A stretch of DNA of 64,000 nt from Solidesulfovibrio carbinolicus (GTDB lineage: Bacteria; Desulfobacterota; Desulfovibrionia; Desulfovibrionales; Desulfovibrionaceae), in NCBI RefSeq assembly GCF_004135975.1, contig NZ_CP026538.1, positions 3,782,001 through 3,846,000 of the forward strand, written 5' to 3'. Positions 37,642 through 46,542 of this stretch are shown here, piece after piece. The stretch's first letter is position 1. The number at the start of each line of letters is the position of its first letter. Position numbers and translations under genes: made by a program. The notes under the pieces are model-generated. The model was given only the letters and a program-made list of their open reading frames with translations. It did not search any database and was not told the DNA's origin.

Positions 37642-38862
37642 ATGGAACAGATTGTAGAGGCCCTGGCCGCCCTTGACGCCAAAACCATGATCCTCATGGC
37701 GGCGGTGCTCTATTTTTCGCTGACCATGGTGATGTTCTACACCTATTTCTTTCGCAAGACCTATCCCGGCTTTGCCTCCCTGGTCCTGGGCCAGCTGTTC
37801 TGGAGTCTGGGCGTCTACCTGGTTTTTTACCGGGTCCTGGGCGACCATCTGTCCCTGGCCCTCAGCAACGGCCTGCTGTATTTGCAGGCGGTCTGCTGGT
37901 ATCACGGCATCGCCATGTACGGCGGCATCACGCCGTCGCGGCCAAGGTTTCTGACCAACGTCGCCTTGGCCGTGCTGGCCGAGCTGGCCATCCTCTATTA
38001 CGTCTACGTGGATTTCAACACCTGCCGCCGGGTGGTCATTTTTTCGGCGTTTAGCGCCCTGCTCTACAGCCGCATCGCCCTGGAACCGTATCTTGTGCGG
38101 CGCTGGAAAACCTATTCCATGCAGGGCATTTATTCGGCGATTTTCTTCTCCGTCGCCGTGGCCTTTGCCGTGCGCGCCTTCCAGGCCGTAAACGCGACGG
38201 ATTGCCAGGTCGGCGGCCCGGACGCCATCGTCAAGCTGCTGTTGCTTGCCAGCATGTGGATTTTTGCCTTTTTGACCTTTTGCGTGCTGTCCATGACCTC
38301 AAGCCGGGTCGAGGCGGAACTGCGGGAAGCCCGCGACGCCTTGCGGCAGCAGGCGCAAACCGATGCCCTGACCGGGCTGTCCAACCGCCGCCATTTTCTG
38401 GAACAGGCCCAGGCCGTGCTGGAAGACCTTGAGGCCCAGGGCGGCCGGGCCAGCTTGATCATGCTGGACCTCGACCATTTCAAGCGGATCAACGACGTCC
38501 ACGGCCATCAGGCCGGTGATCTGGCCTTGCGCGAGGCGGCCCGGCATCTGCGGGCGACCTTGCGGGAGGGCGACGTCATCGGCCGGCTGGGCGGCGAGGA
38601 GTTCGGCGTGCTGCTGCCGGGACTGAACGCCGGCGAGGCCTTGGCCGTGGCCCGCCAGTTGCGCCGGGCCGTGGCTGCCTCCCGGCCCGGCGGCCTGCGC
38701 GTCACGGCCAGCTTCGGCCTGGCCGACGGCACGCTGCGGTTGGACAGCCTGCTGGCGAAGGCCGACGAATACCTGTATGCCGCCAAGGAGGCGGGACGCG
38801 ACCGTATCGCCTGGTCTGGGGGACTGGTCGCGGACAACGAAAGCGGGGAGGCTTTGGCATGA
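37642..38862 (+). CDS. Membrane-bound diguanylate cyclase (GGDEF)
   Basis: The 406-aa protein has six or seven membrane helices in residues about 10-225 (a MASE-like sensor region of no named type), a short coiled linker (EAELREARDALRQQAQ) and a GGDEF domain starting TDALTGLSNRRHFLEQ. The active site is GRLGGEEFGVLLPG, a functional GGEEF, and an RxxD inhibitory site (REGD) lies just before it. It should make c-di-GMP with product inhibition. Its stop overlaps the next start (ATGA). Confidence 0.93.
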   Translation: MEQIVEALAALDAKTMILMAAVLYFSLTMVMFYTYFFRKTYPGFASLVLGQLFWSLGVYLVFYRVLGDHLSLALSNGLLYLQAVCWYHGIAMYGGITPSRPRFLTNVALAVLAELAILYYVYVDFNTCRRVVIFSAFSALLYSRIALEPYLVRRWKTYSMQGIYSAIFFSVAVAFAVRAFQAVNATDCQVGGPDAIVKLLLLASMWIFAFLTFCVLSMTSSRVEAELREARDALRQQAQTDALTGLSNRRHFLEQAQAVLEDLEAQGGRASLIMLDLDHFKRINDVHGHQAGDLALREAARHLRATLREGDVIGRLGGEEFGVLLPGLNAGEALAVARQLRRAVAASRPGGLRVTASFGLADGTLRLDSLLAKADEYLYAAKEAGRDRIAWSGGLVADNESGEALA

Positions 38863-39359
38863 TGGACACGCTGCGCGCGCTGGTGCGCTTTTTCGAGTCC
38901 GTGGGCCAGGTGGCGGCGGTGGCGCTTTTGGTCGCCATCGTCGTTGGCGTGGCGGTTTTCATTTGGCTGGGGGCCGCCAGCCGCAAGATGCCGCCGCTGG
39001 TCTCGCCCACGGGCGGCCCGCTTCGGGCCGACGGGCAAAATCCCAACTGGGTGTCCACCACCGCCCGCAAAAACGATCCCCTTCACTACATCGCCCCGCG
39101 CCCCTGCCCGGCCAACCCCATCCCGGCCCTGGCCGAAGCGCTGCGCCAGACGCCCGGGATGACCCTGGTGGACGTTTCCGAGCGCTACATCCACGCCACG
39201 GCCAAGTCGTCGCGCTTTGGCTTCGTGGACGACGTGGAGCTGCTCTACGACCCGGCCGCCGGCCTGCTCCAGGCCCGCAGCGCCTCCCGAGTGGGCAAAA
39301 GCGACCTTGGCGTCAACCGCCGCCGGCTGGAGCAGCTGTTCAGGGACGCCGGGCTGTAG
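38859..39359 (+). CDS. DUF1499 domain protein with N-terminal membrane anchor
   Basis: The 166-aa protein has one membrane helix (about residues 17-40, QVAAVALLVAIVVGVAVFIW) and a DUF1499 domain: NPNWVSTTARKNDPLHYIAPR, then VDVSERYIHATAKSSRFGFVDDVELLYD and the ending GKSDLGVNRRRLEQL. The function of DUF1499 is unknown. It overlaps the GGDEF gene by 4 bp, so the two are coupled, which may hint at a shared envelope role. Two ATG codons in tandem make the exact start uncertain by one residue. Confidence 0.85.
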   Translation: MMDTLRALVRFFESVGQVAAVALLVAIVVGVAVFIWLGAASRKMPPLVSPTGGPLRADGQNPNWVSTTARKNDPLHYIAPRPCPANPIPALAEALRQTPGMTLVDVSERYIHATAKSSRFGFVDDVELLYDPAAGLLQARSASRVGKSDLGVNRRRLEQLFRDAGL

Positions 39360-39378
39360 CCCCTGGCCGTCTCAACGT

Positions 39379-39413
39379 AAAAGGGGCGCGACCGTCATGG
39401 TCGCGCCCCTTTT
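39379..39413. terminator. Bidirectional Rho-independent terminator
   Basis: A perfect 15-bp stem (AAAAGGGGCGCGACC, 39379-39393; complement 39399-39413) with a GTCAT loop has A-runs on one side and T-runs on the other, so it can stop transcription from both convergent genes. Confidence 0.88.
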
Positions 39414-39433
39414 GGCGTTTTTGGCCGGGAAGT

Positions 39434-40567
39434 TCAGCCCTGGTCGAACGCGTCGAGGATGGTGAAAAACCGGGCCACATCCGTGGCGTCATTGTAGAAA
39501 TGGGGCGACAGGCGGATGCGGCCGCCGCGCGGCGAACAGGCCACGCCCCGGGCGTCGAGATGGGCGAAAAGGCCGGCCGGATCGGGATGCTCGAAGGACA
39601 CGATGCCGGAATGCCGCCCACCTGTGCGCGGCGAGACGACCTTGCGGCCCCGCTCGGCCAGCCCCTCGGCCAGGCAGCGCGTGACGCCGAAGATGTTTTT
39701 CGCCACGGTCTCCATGCCGACCTCTTCCAAAAGCGACAACGCCTCGCCGTAAGCGGCGATGGCGGCGATGTCCTGGGTGCCCGGCTCGAACCGGCCGGCC
39801 CCGTCCTTGAGCACAAAGGCCTCGGAGAGCTGCTCGGCGTCGCGCACGCTGCGCCAGCCGGCAAGCGTCGTGGCCAGGGCCGCGTCAGCCTCGGGCGAAA
39901 CATAAAAAATGCCCAGCCCCATGGGGCCGAACTGCCACTTATGGCAGCCGGCGGCCACGAAATCGACCCCCAGCGCCGTCGCGTCAAAGGCCATGGCCCC
40001 CAGGCTCTGGATGGCGTCCAGACAGCACAACGCCCCGGCCTCGTGGCACAGCTTCACGAAATCCGCCGTGGGCAGGGCCGCGCCGGTCAGCCAATCGACC
40101 GTGGAGGCCACGGCCAGCCGGCAGCCCGGCACAAGCTTTGCCGCCGCATCCATATCCAGGACGCCGTCGTGCTTGGGCAGCTCGACGAGTTCCACGCCAA
40201 GCCGGGCCAGATTGTCGAAGGGAAAGCGCACCGAGGGAAAATCCGGCCAGGCCACGGCCACCTTGTCGCCGGGCTTCCAGTCCAGACCCGCCGCCACCAA
40301 GGACAGGCCGCAGGAGGTGTTGCCGGTAAAGGCCACCCGCTCGGGTGCGGTTCCGAGCAGCCAGGCCGCTCGCTCTCTGGCGTCGTCCACCAGCCCCATC
40401 CAGCGCATGTAGTCCTTGGACGCCCGCCGCCAGCGCTCGGCGTAAATCTCGTCGCCGGCCAGACAGGCCCGGCGGGGCAAGGGCGAGATGGCTGCGTGGT
40501 TGAAAAACACCGTGTCCGCCGTCACCGCGAACTCGTCGCGCCAGTTGAGGGGGTGATTGTCGTTCAT
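39434..40567 (-). CDS. Class V aminotransferase (cysteine desulfurase-like PLP enzyme)
   Basis: The 377-aa protein begins with FFNHAAISPLPRRA and has FTGNTSCGLSLVAAGL, VASTVDWLTGAALPTADFVKLCHE and the PLP-lysine region AAGCHKWQFGPMGLGIFYV (Lys about residue 217). It fits the class V family of cysteine desulfurases, isopenicillin epimerase-like proteins and kynureninases. A catalytic desulfurase Cys loop is not evident, so its reaction is unassigned. Confidence 0.85.
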   Translation of the reverse strand: MNDNHPLNWRDEFAVTADTVFFNHAAISPLPRRACLAGDEIYAERWRRASKDYMRWMGLVDDARERAAWLLGTAPERVAFTGNTSCGLSLVAAGLDWKPGDKVAVAWPDFPSVRFPFDNLARLGVELVELPKHDGVLDMDAAAKLVPGCRLAVASTVDWLTGAALPTADFVKLCHEAGALCCLDAIQSLGAMAFDATALGVDFVAAGCHKWQFGPMGLGIFYVSPEADAALATTLAGWRSVRDAEQLSEAFVLKDGAGRFEPGTQDIAAIAAYGEALSLLEEVGMETVAKNIFGVTRCLAEGLAERGRKVVSPRTGGRHSGIVSFEHPDPAGLFAHLDARGVACSPRGGRIRLSPHFYNDATDVARFFTILDAFDQG

Positions 40568-40577
40568 GAGGAAAAGA

Positions 40578-40634
40578 GGCCTCCGGCGGCCGGGAGGGGG
40601 TTACTCCCTCCCGGCCCCTCCCTTATTGGGGGTT
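40578..40634 (+). repeat. GC-rich palindromic repeat, family 1, copy 7 (variant stem)
   Basis: The common block GGCCTCCGGCGGCC is followed by the stem GGGAGGGGGTTACTCCCTCCC and CTCCC. It is in the + orientation although both flanking genes are on the minus strand, like copy 4. It fills much of the 132-bp gap between the aminotransferase start and the O-antigen ligase stop. Confidence 0.75.
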
Positions 40635-40699
40635 GGGGGGTGGGCGGTTTATCGTCGCCCGTGTATGTCGTGCGGCGTCAAGCGCCGGCGCGCCCCCTC

Positions 40700-42229
40700 C
40701 TACGCCTTCGCCGCCCCGGCGTCGAGGAGGACGGCCGGCCGGGCCTCGGCCAGCCCCAGGACGACGTCGTAGAGAGCCAGGTAGAAAAAAGCGTAGCGCG
40801 AGACAAAGGACGTGAGGTCGTAGTCCACCAAACCATGGATGGCGACCTCGGCCATAAAGGCAGTCAGCACGGCGAAAAACATGACCAGGACGAAGTCCCC
40901 GCTGGCCGGATCGGGCGAATTCGGCGGACGGGCCAGACGGGCAAGATAGGCCATGGCGATGGGAAACGTACGCCGGATGAAAATGAAGCCCAGGAAAAAG
41001 AGCAGGAAAATGCCGGCCAAACCCATGTCGTAGTAGAAGGCGAGGTAGACGTTGTGCACCTCGAAGACCTTGATCCGGTACATGAAGCCGCCCGTGCCCA
41101 GGCCGCCGAGGATGGTCACGCCGCTTTCGCCCACACGTTTGAAGCCCTCGCGCCAGATTTTATAGCGCGTCGAGATGCCTGTGGCGTCGGAGTCGCTGGA
41201 GGACGAGGACTTCTTTTTGCTGAACAGCAACTCGCCCGTGTAGCCGAAGCCCACGAGCATCCGGTCGATGTAGCCGGGGGTGGTGACGAGCATGCCGACG
41301 ATGACCAGGACGACAAACAGCGTGGTTTTGCGCAAAAACAGGCGTCTGGTGGCCGGCAGGGCCAAAATGAGCAGCACAACCGCGCCGCAAAAGCCGAGAA
41401 GCGCCCCCCGGCTGGCCGGTAGCAGCATCATGCAGAAATAGAACATGGCGGCCAGCCCCCAGCCCGCGCGCCGGGCCCTGGTCCGGGCCAGCACGGCGTA
41501 GCCGGCGGCGATGATGCTGGCCACGCTTAAGAATCCGGCGCTCTGGTTCCAGGATTCGATGCCGCCGGCCCGGGTGGTGTAGAAATAGATCTCGAACATG
41601 AGCCGCAGCTGACGGTCCAGGGGCACGTGCAGGACGTATTCCCACTCCAGGGCCCCGAGCACGCCGGCGGCGGTCATGACGGCGCTGGCGAACAGGGTCT
41701 TAAAGAGGATGTCCAGGCGGCGCGGCGTGTCGACCAAAACCATGACGGTCCAGTAAAGGAGCAGATTCGTGGCCAGACGCGCCATGTTGGCCAGCCCCCA
41801 AGCCAAGTGCGGCGTCCACAGGAGACTTGCGGCCTCGGCCGCGAAGACCAGCAGCAGCACGGGCAGGAAGGCCGAACGCGGCCGTAGCGACAGCCGGCCC
41901 TGGGCGGACCGGGCGAGCATTCCGAGAAACGTGAAAACCAGTGGAAAGACGTAGGGATAGAGGTGAAGTTGCAGGGTATTGACGACCAGGCCGTAGATGT
42001 TTGGCGAGGCCAGGATGAGGCAAAAGGCGGTGGCGCACAGGCCGAAAAAAGGGCTGGCCAGACAGGCGACCAAAAGGGCGAGGCTTGCGGCCCCGGCCAG
42101 GGCCGCCCACCAGGACAGGCCCGAGGCGGCCAGGACCACGGCGGCCAGCCCCCCGCCGGCCAGAACGGCGGCGACGGCGGCGGCATAGCGGGGCGCGGCC
42201 GGGGCGCGCGGGGCGATGTGGTCGTTCAA
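40700..42229 (-). CDS. O-antigen ligase / Wzy-family polytopic membrane protein
   Basis: The 509-aa protein is polytopic with about 10-12 membrane helices and a large periplasmic loop in the middle (about residues 225-320). The segment GYIDRMLVGFGYTGEL and GTGGFMYRIKVFEVHNVYLAFYYDMGLAGIFLL carry the HN-x-Y-L motif seen in O-antigen ligases and polymerases. It would join or polymerise lipid-linked glycans at the periplasmic face. Its start codon is TTG at 42229 with only a weak site. No other glycan genes are adjacent. Confidence 0.85.
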   Translation of the reverse strand: MNDHIAPRAPAAPRYAAAVAAVLAGGGLAAVVLAASGLSWWAALAGAASLALLVACLASPFFGLCATAFCLILASPNIYGLVVNTLQLHLYPYVFPLVFTFLGMLARSAQGRLSLRPRSAFLPVLLLVFAAEAASLLWTPHLAWGLANMARLATNLLLYWTVMVLVDTPRRLDILFKTLFASAVMTAAGVLGALEWEYVLHVPLDRQLRLMFEIYFYTTRAGGIESWNQSAGFLSVASIIAAGYAVLARTRARRAGWGLAAMFYFCMMLLPASRGALLGFCGAVVLLILALPATRRLFLRKTTLFVVLVIVGMLVTTPGYIDRMLVGFGYTGELLFSKKKSSSSSDSDATGISTRYKIWREGFKRVGESGVTILGGLGTGGFMYRIKVFEVHNVYLAFYYDMGLAGIFLLFFLGFIFIRRTFPIAMAYLARLARPPNSPDPASGDFVLVMFFAVLTAFMAEVAIHGLVDYDLTSFVSRYAFFYLALYDVVLGLAEARPAVLLDAGAAKA

Positions 42230-42308
42230 GGGTTATCCGGTCTGGCCGGTTCGGGCCGGAAACGCCGGAAGGACCTGCTTGCGGGCAACCGTGTGCATGG
42301 GGAAATCA

Positions 42309-44708
42309 TTACCGAAAACAGCCTGCCTTGTCCCGCGTCGCATCAGGAGCCGCCGGCCGACGCCCCGGAGGCCGAGGCGCAGTCGGCCGGACACACGCCG
42401 CGCGAGCGCTCGAAATCGTCGCACACCCCGTCGCCGCATTTGCCGGCCGCGCCGGGGGGCGGACCGGGGAACCGCCGGATGAACCGGACGAAACCCGCAG
42501 CGTCGGCGAGGCCGGCTTGATGCCGGACGAGGCCGGGGCCGCCGGGCTGGACGACGAGCCGGACGACTGGGCACAATCGGCCGGGCACACGCCGCGCGAG
42601 CGCTCGAAATCGTCGCATACGCCGTCGCCGCATTTGCCGGCCGCCCCAGCAGGCGGACCGCCGACCGGGCCAGGGCTCGACGCCGGCGGCGTCACGCCGG
42701 CCGGAGTCGCCGAGCTGGACGATGCGCCGCAATCAGCCGGGCACACGCCGCGGGAACGCTCGAAATCGTCGCACACCCCGTCGCCGCATTTGCCGGCCGC
42801 CCCAGCAGGCGGACTGCCGGCCGGGCCTGGGTTCGACGCCGGCGGCGTCACACCGGCCGGAGTCGCCGAGCTGGACGATGCGCCGCAATCGGCCGGGCAC
42901 ACGCCGCGTGAGCGTTCGAAGTCGTCGCACACGCCGTCGCCGCATTTGCCGGCCGCGCCCCCAGGCGGACCGCCGGCCGGAGCGCCGACCGGTCCAGCGG
43001 CCGGACCGCCGGACGTTGTGTCGGAGGGCGGCGTCTGGCCGCCGGGACGGCAGGCGGCGTACTCTTCCTCGCTGACCCGGCCGTCGCGGTCAGCGTCGCA
43101 AGCAAGATCGCTGCGGCAGTAATTGATCAGCGCCAGTTCGGTGAGCCGGCAGCCGGCCGGAGCGCCGGCCCCGGCGTCGCAGCCGTTTCGGCGGCGCAGT
43201 TCCGTGATGGTATCGCAGGGGCCGCGCCCGGGCGCGGGCTTCCAGGCCTCGATGGCCTTTATGGCCGACAGGGCGTGGGCCGTGCGCCAGGTGGGCAGCC
43301 AGGCATTGGCCGTGTCCGGGTCGAGCAGATCCACGGCGTAGCCCATGACGCCGCCCAGGCTTTTGACGCCGCAGCCGATGGCGAGCAGGTAGTTGACCTG
43401 CTCCTTGCTCTCCCCGGCACCGGGCGCCCGGCCCGGCTCGTGGCCGTTTTCTGACGCCACCCAGGCCAGCTTGCCGGCGGCCACGATCCGCTCCACGGAG
43501 CGCAGGATCAGGTCGAGCTGGTCATTTTCAAAAAACAGCGGCTGGCCAAAGCGCGGATTGGGATTGAAAAACACCCCGTCGATGGCGGGATGCGCCCTGG
43601 CCGAGGCCCTGGCCCGGGCGTTGAGGAACAGCACGTGTTTGCTGTCCAGGGACTTGAAAAGCCTGGCGAAGTAGTCGGTTTCGTCGTCCCTGGCCCAGTT
43701 GCGGAAGGCGTAGAAATCCATGCCCTTGGGCGTAAGCCATTGGGCCGGGTCGCCGTCGCGGTCGTTGGCGGCGTCGGGAAAGGGGCGGCGGGTAAACAGG
43801 GCCGGATCGCGCACCAGCTCGGCCGGCGGCGGCACGCGGAAATCGGTGAGCGACACCTTGGGATCGCCCCAGGCCTGGCGCAGGCCGGCGTCGGTCCCGT
43901 AGCGGGCCGTGAGCCAGGAGCGAAAACGGGCGGTGAAATCCGGGGAATAGTCGGTGAACATCATGGGCCGGCGGCCCAGGCCCGGCCCGCCGCCCGGGGC
44001 GTCCACCACGATATAGTTGGGGCCGTAGCCGTCCTCGCCGGTGGGGCCAAGGCCGAAGGCCCAGCCGACCAGGGCCGGATGGGTCCGGTAGCGCCCGACC
44101 AGGGCCTCGACAAAGGCCCCGAAATCCCGCCGGGCCTCCAGGCTGCCCATGCTCGGGTTGGCGTAGGCCGTGCCGTAGGCGTCGGTCTCGCAGGACCGGC
44201 AGGCCGAACGTTCCTGATATCCGGCTCCCTGAGGGAAGCCCTGCTCGGCCAGCCACCAGCCGGGCAGGAAATGGTTGGCCGAGGTCTTGAGCACCACCTG
44301 GGCCTTGCGCCTGGCCGCATGGTCCATGACGGCGTCCAGGGGGGCGAAGTCGTAGCGGGCCGCTTGCAGCGTGGCCGGCCGGGCCGGGGAGCGGTCGATG
44401 TCACTCCACCAGACGCTGGCCATGACCAGACGCACGCCCTGGGCCAGGGCCGTGTCCACGGCCCGCTTCATGGCCTCGACCCAGCGGGGATCGCCGTATT
44501 CGGGCTGGCCAGGCATGGGATTGCCTCGGCCGGGATAGTAGTAGATTTCGACAAAACCCGAGGTGACCGGCTTGCCATCGACAAGAAGGACCGGCCGGCC
44601 GCCCTCGCGGCCAACGGCGCTTGGGGCGGCCAGGGCGCTGTTTGCGCCGGCCAGGCCGGCGGCCAGGATCAGGCAGGACAGGAAAGCCGTCAGGCGAGCG
44701 CGGATCAT
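42309..44708 (-). CDS. Secreted glycosidase-like protein with EF-hand and CGDG/CPADC repeats (frameshifted 3' end)
   Basis: The 799-aa reading frame has a signal peptide (1 to about 27), then a TIM-barrel-like region to about residue 500 with FVEIYYYPGRGNPMPG, VMASVWWSDI, VGWAFGLGPTGED and WVASENGHEPGR, resembling GH42-type or related glycosidases; the catalytic residues are not certain. An EF-hand loop DADRDGRVSEEEY follows (about 550-565). Three cysteine-rich units CGDGVCDDFERSRGVCPADC end the frame, joined by Ser/Pro/Gly linkers. A fourth unit is present in the DNA but in another frame: a one-base indel at about 42444-42575 throws the tail into unrelated sequence. If that is an error, the true stop is at 42343. 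Confidence 0.75.
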   Translation of the reverse strand: MIRARLTAFLSCLILAAGLAGANSALAAPSAVGREGGRPVLLVDGKPVTSGFVEIYYYPGRGNPMPGQPEYGDPRWVEAMKRAVDTALAQGVRLVMASVWWSDIDRSPARPATLQAARYDFAPLDAVMDHAARRKAQVVLKTSANHFLPGWWLAEQGFPQGAGYQERSACRSCETDAYGTAYANPSMGSLEARRDFGAFVEALVGRYRTHPALVGWAFGLGPTGEDGYGPNYIVVDAPGGGPGLGRRPMMFTDYSPDFTARFRSWLTARYGTDAGLRQAWGDPKVSLTDFRVPPPAELVRDPALFTRRPFPDAANDRDGDPAQWLTPKGMDFYAFRNWARDDETDYFARLFKSLDSKHVLFLNARARASARAHPAIDGVFFNPNPRFGQPLFFENDQLDLILRSVERIVAAGKLAWVASENGHEPGRAPGAGESKEQVNYLLAIGCGVKSLGGVMGYAVDLLDPDTANAWLPTWRTAHALSAIKAIEAWKPAPGRGPCDTITELRRRNGCDAGAGAPAGCRLTELALINYCRSDLACDADRDGRVSEEEYAACRPGGQTPPSDTTSGGPAAGPVGAPAGGPPGGAAGKCGDGVCDDFERSRGVCPADCGASSSSATPAGVTPPASNPGPAGSPPAGAAGKCGDGVCDDFERSRGVCPADCGASSSSATPAGVTPPASSPGPVGGPPAGAAGKCGDGVCDDFERSRGVCPADCAQSSGSSSSPAAPASSGIKPASPTLRVSSGSSGGSPVRPPARPANAATGCATISSARAACVRPTAPRPPGRRPAAPDATRDKAGCFR
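42379..42950 (-). repeat. Tandem cysteine-rich coding repeats, 156-bp period
   Basis: Four nearly identical units (about 42379-42444, 42571-42638, 42729-42794, 42885-42950). Three are spaced 156 bp, a multiple of three, but the last is 194 bp from its neighbour, one base short of 195. This spacing proves the frame change in the fourth unit. Near-identity at DNA level invites recombination and copy-number change. Confidence 0.88.
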
Positions 44709-44741
44709 GGGCAGCTCCTGGGGCCGGCGGCCCCGGCCGGA

Positions 44742-46184
44742 TCAGACGGCCGCGACGCCCAGGGTCGCGCCTGCTCCGGTCTGGCCGGCCACGGCCCAAG
44801 CCGTGGCCGAAGGGTCGGCGACAAGGAGATTGCCGCCAACGAGGTTTTTCCCGGCAAACCCTTCGAAATCATACGCATACCGGGTGGCCCGAAAGACATT
44901 GTTGGCATAGCCCAGGCCCACGGCCTCGGCCGACTCCCCTTGTTGCAACAAGCCCTGGTCGGTGTCCGGGTTGACGTAGCTCCAGACCGTTTCCCCGGCC
45001 GGCGTAATCTCCATCAGGGTTCCGGTCGCGCCGAGCGTCACCAAGGTATCGCCGTTTTCCACACGCTGGGCACCGGAAACGTAAGCCGAATAAAAGCCGG
45101 CCACGTCGCCGTCGGGATAGCGCCAAACCACCTCGGGTTCGGCAAAGGACCCGTCGGGGTCGCGCCGATACGCGCCGTCCTCGTCCACGGGCAGGACCAG
45201 TTCCAGCACGTGGGAATACTCGCCGTACGGACTTTGCCAGCCGTTGTTGAAGACCAGCACGTTGCCGGCTCCGGGCAGGCCGCTTTCGATCCACAAAGCG
45301 TCGTGCTGGCCGTAAAGCGTCTGATCGGCCAGCGTGCCGGCGTCGTAGGCCCGGGGGTTGCCGAAACGGTAGAGGAGATCGCCGCCGTGGCCGGCCTTGC
45401 CGCCGGTGGAGCCGGCCGCCTCGGCCGTGGTCGTGCCGTGGTCGATGATCCAGACCTCGCTTTGGGTGTGGACGCTTAACATGATCTGGTCGGTTTGCGC
45501 ATTGTAATCGATGCCGTTTATATGGGTCCAGTCGGAATCGACCTTGCCGGTTTCCTTGACCAGAGCGCCGAGGGAATTGATGTTGATGCGCTCGGGATGG
45601 CTCGACACCTGGCCGTAGTCGGGCAGGGCCGGGTTCTCGTCTTGCACGAGATGGTCCCAGGCGTGCCATTCCCAGACGATCTGCCCCGAATTAGGCCCGG
45701 TCTTTTGGACCTCGACCACGGAATCGACCAGCAGGCCCTTGGTGGGGATAAAGGCCGGAGAACGGCCGGCCAGATAGGCTTCCTGGGGGCTTTTGTATTC
45801 CCAGGCCACCAGCAGCAGGTTGCCGTTGGGCATGACGCAAAAATCGTGGTGCTGGCTGTAGTCCTCGCCGATGTACTTGTAGCTCCACACCAGGTTGCCT
45901 TCCCAGTCGAACTCCTCGATAAGACCGCCGGCCGGAGCGCTCATCTTGCCGACGTGGGCGTTGCGGTAGGCGACGGCGGAGCGCACGAGGTCGCCGTTGC
46001 CCAGAAGATAGGCCGCTCCCGCGCCGACATGGGGACTCGTCCAAGAGTTGACGACCTGGCCGGCATTGTCAAGGAGCCAGGTGTCGTGGCCGAACAAGGT
46101 TGCAACAAGGGTCAGGCCGGGCTGGGCGGCGACGTCGGCCGTGAAAAGGCCGACGGTTTGTTCCTGGGCGTTGCCGGTGGTCAT
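44742..46184 (-). CDS. Arylsulfotransferase-like beta-propeller protein
   Basis: The 480-aa protein matches the arylsulfotransferase (ASST) family: repeated propeller blades such as YLLGNGDLVRS, GNLVWSYKYIGEDYSQHHDFCVMPNGNLLLVAWEYKS, IVWEWHAWDHLVQDENP, DWTHINGIDYN and GQHDALWIESG. The paired His residues (HHDF and the later GQHDA) correspond to family active-site positions. ASST enzymes move sulfate between phenols in the periplasm, yet no signal peptide is visible here. It lies 33 bp upstream of the secreted glycosidase-like gene on the same strand, so the two are probably co-transcribed. Confidence 0.83.
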   Translation of the reverse strand: MTTGNAQEQTVGLFTADVAAQPGLTLVATLFGHDTWLLDNAGQVVNSWTSPHVGAGAAYLLGNGDLVRSAVAYRNAHVGKMSAPAGGLIEEFDWEGNLVWSYKYIGEDYSQHHDFCVMPNGNLLLVAWEYKSPQEAYLAGRSPAFIPTKGLLVDSVVEVQKTGPNSGQIVWEWHAWDHLVQDENPALPDYGQVSSHPERININSLGALVKETGKVDSDWTHINGIDYNAQTDQIMLSVHTQSEVWIIDHGTTTAEAAGSTGGKAGHGGDLLYRFGNPRAYDAGTLADQTLYGQHDALWIESGLPGAGNVLVFNNGWQSPYGEYSHVLELVLPVDEDGAYRRDPDGSFAEPEVVWRYPDGDVAGFYSAYVSGAQRVENGDTLVTLGATGTLMEITPAGETVWSYVNPDTDQGLLQQGESAEAVGLGYANNVFRATRYAYDFEGFAGKNLVGGNLLVADPSATAWAVAGQTGAGATLGVAAV

Positions 46185-46337
46185 GGGCGGTTCCTGGGTC
46201 TGTCCGACGAAGCAATGCCCGGCCGGCCGACGACGCCCCGGGCAGGCCTTTTGGGGCCACGCCGTTCCTGATATTTCACCAGACTGGGGGCGAAAACGTC
46301 CCCTCTCCTACCTTTGTGGTGGTAGACGCAACCCCTT

Positions 46338-46355
46338 GGCTCGTCAAGACGAGCC
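46338..46355. promoter_or_regulatory. Perfect inverted repeat in a divergent promoter region
   Basis: GGCTCGTC-AA-GACGAGCC is an 8-bp stem with a 2-bp spacer, followed at once by GGTTCC-N10-GGAACC. They lie between the minus-strand sulfotransferase start (46184) and the plus-strand DUF5343 gene, so they may be operators. The rest of 46185-46542 is non-coding leader. Confidence 0.4.
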
Positions 46356-46390
46356 GGTTCCGGTTGCCACTGGAACCGTTGCCGACGTTA

Positions 46391-46420
46391 TTGACAGACA
46401 GGTTGTTGCGTGATCTATAT
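46391..46420 (+). promoter_or_regulatory. Candidate sigma-70 promoter for the DUF5343 gene
   Basis: TTGACA (46391-46396) is a consensus -35 box; a -10-like TCTATA/CTATAT lies 17-18 bp downstream in A/T-rich sequence. The transcript would start about 110 bp before the ATG at 46543. Confidence 0.5.
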
Positions 46421-46542
46421 GACAATTCTTGTCTCTAAATATTGGTAAAGGACTTGTTTGCCAGCACGGAAAGAGGTCTGTCATCTTGCTTGCTTCATTA
46501 TTCAAGCCACGCCGTCGCAGTGCTTCCTCCAGGGATATTCCA

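Noticed and set aside
42379-42950. CRISPR-like evenly spaced repeats
   Set aside because: The period is 156 bp, the units are coding and in frame (apart from the last), and no cas genes are near. They are tandem protein repeats.
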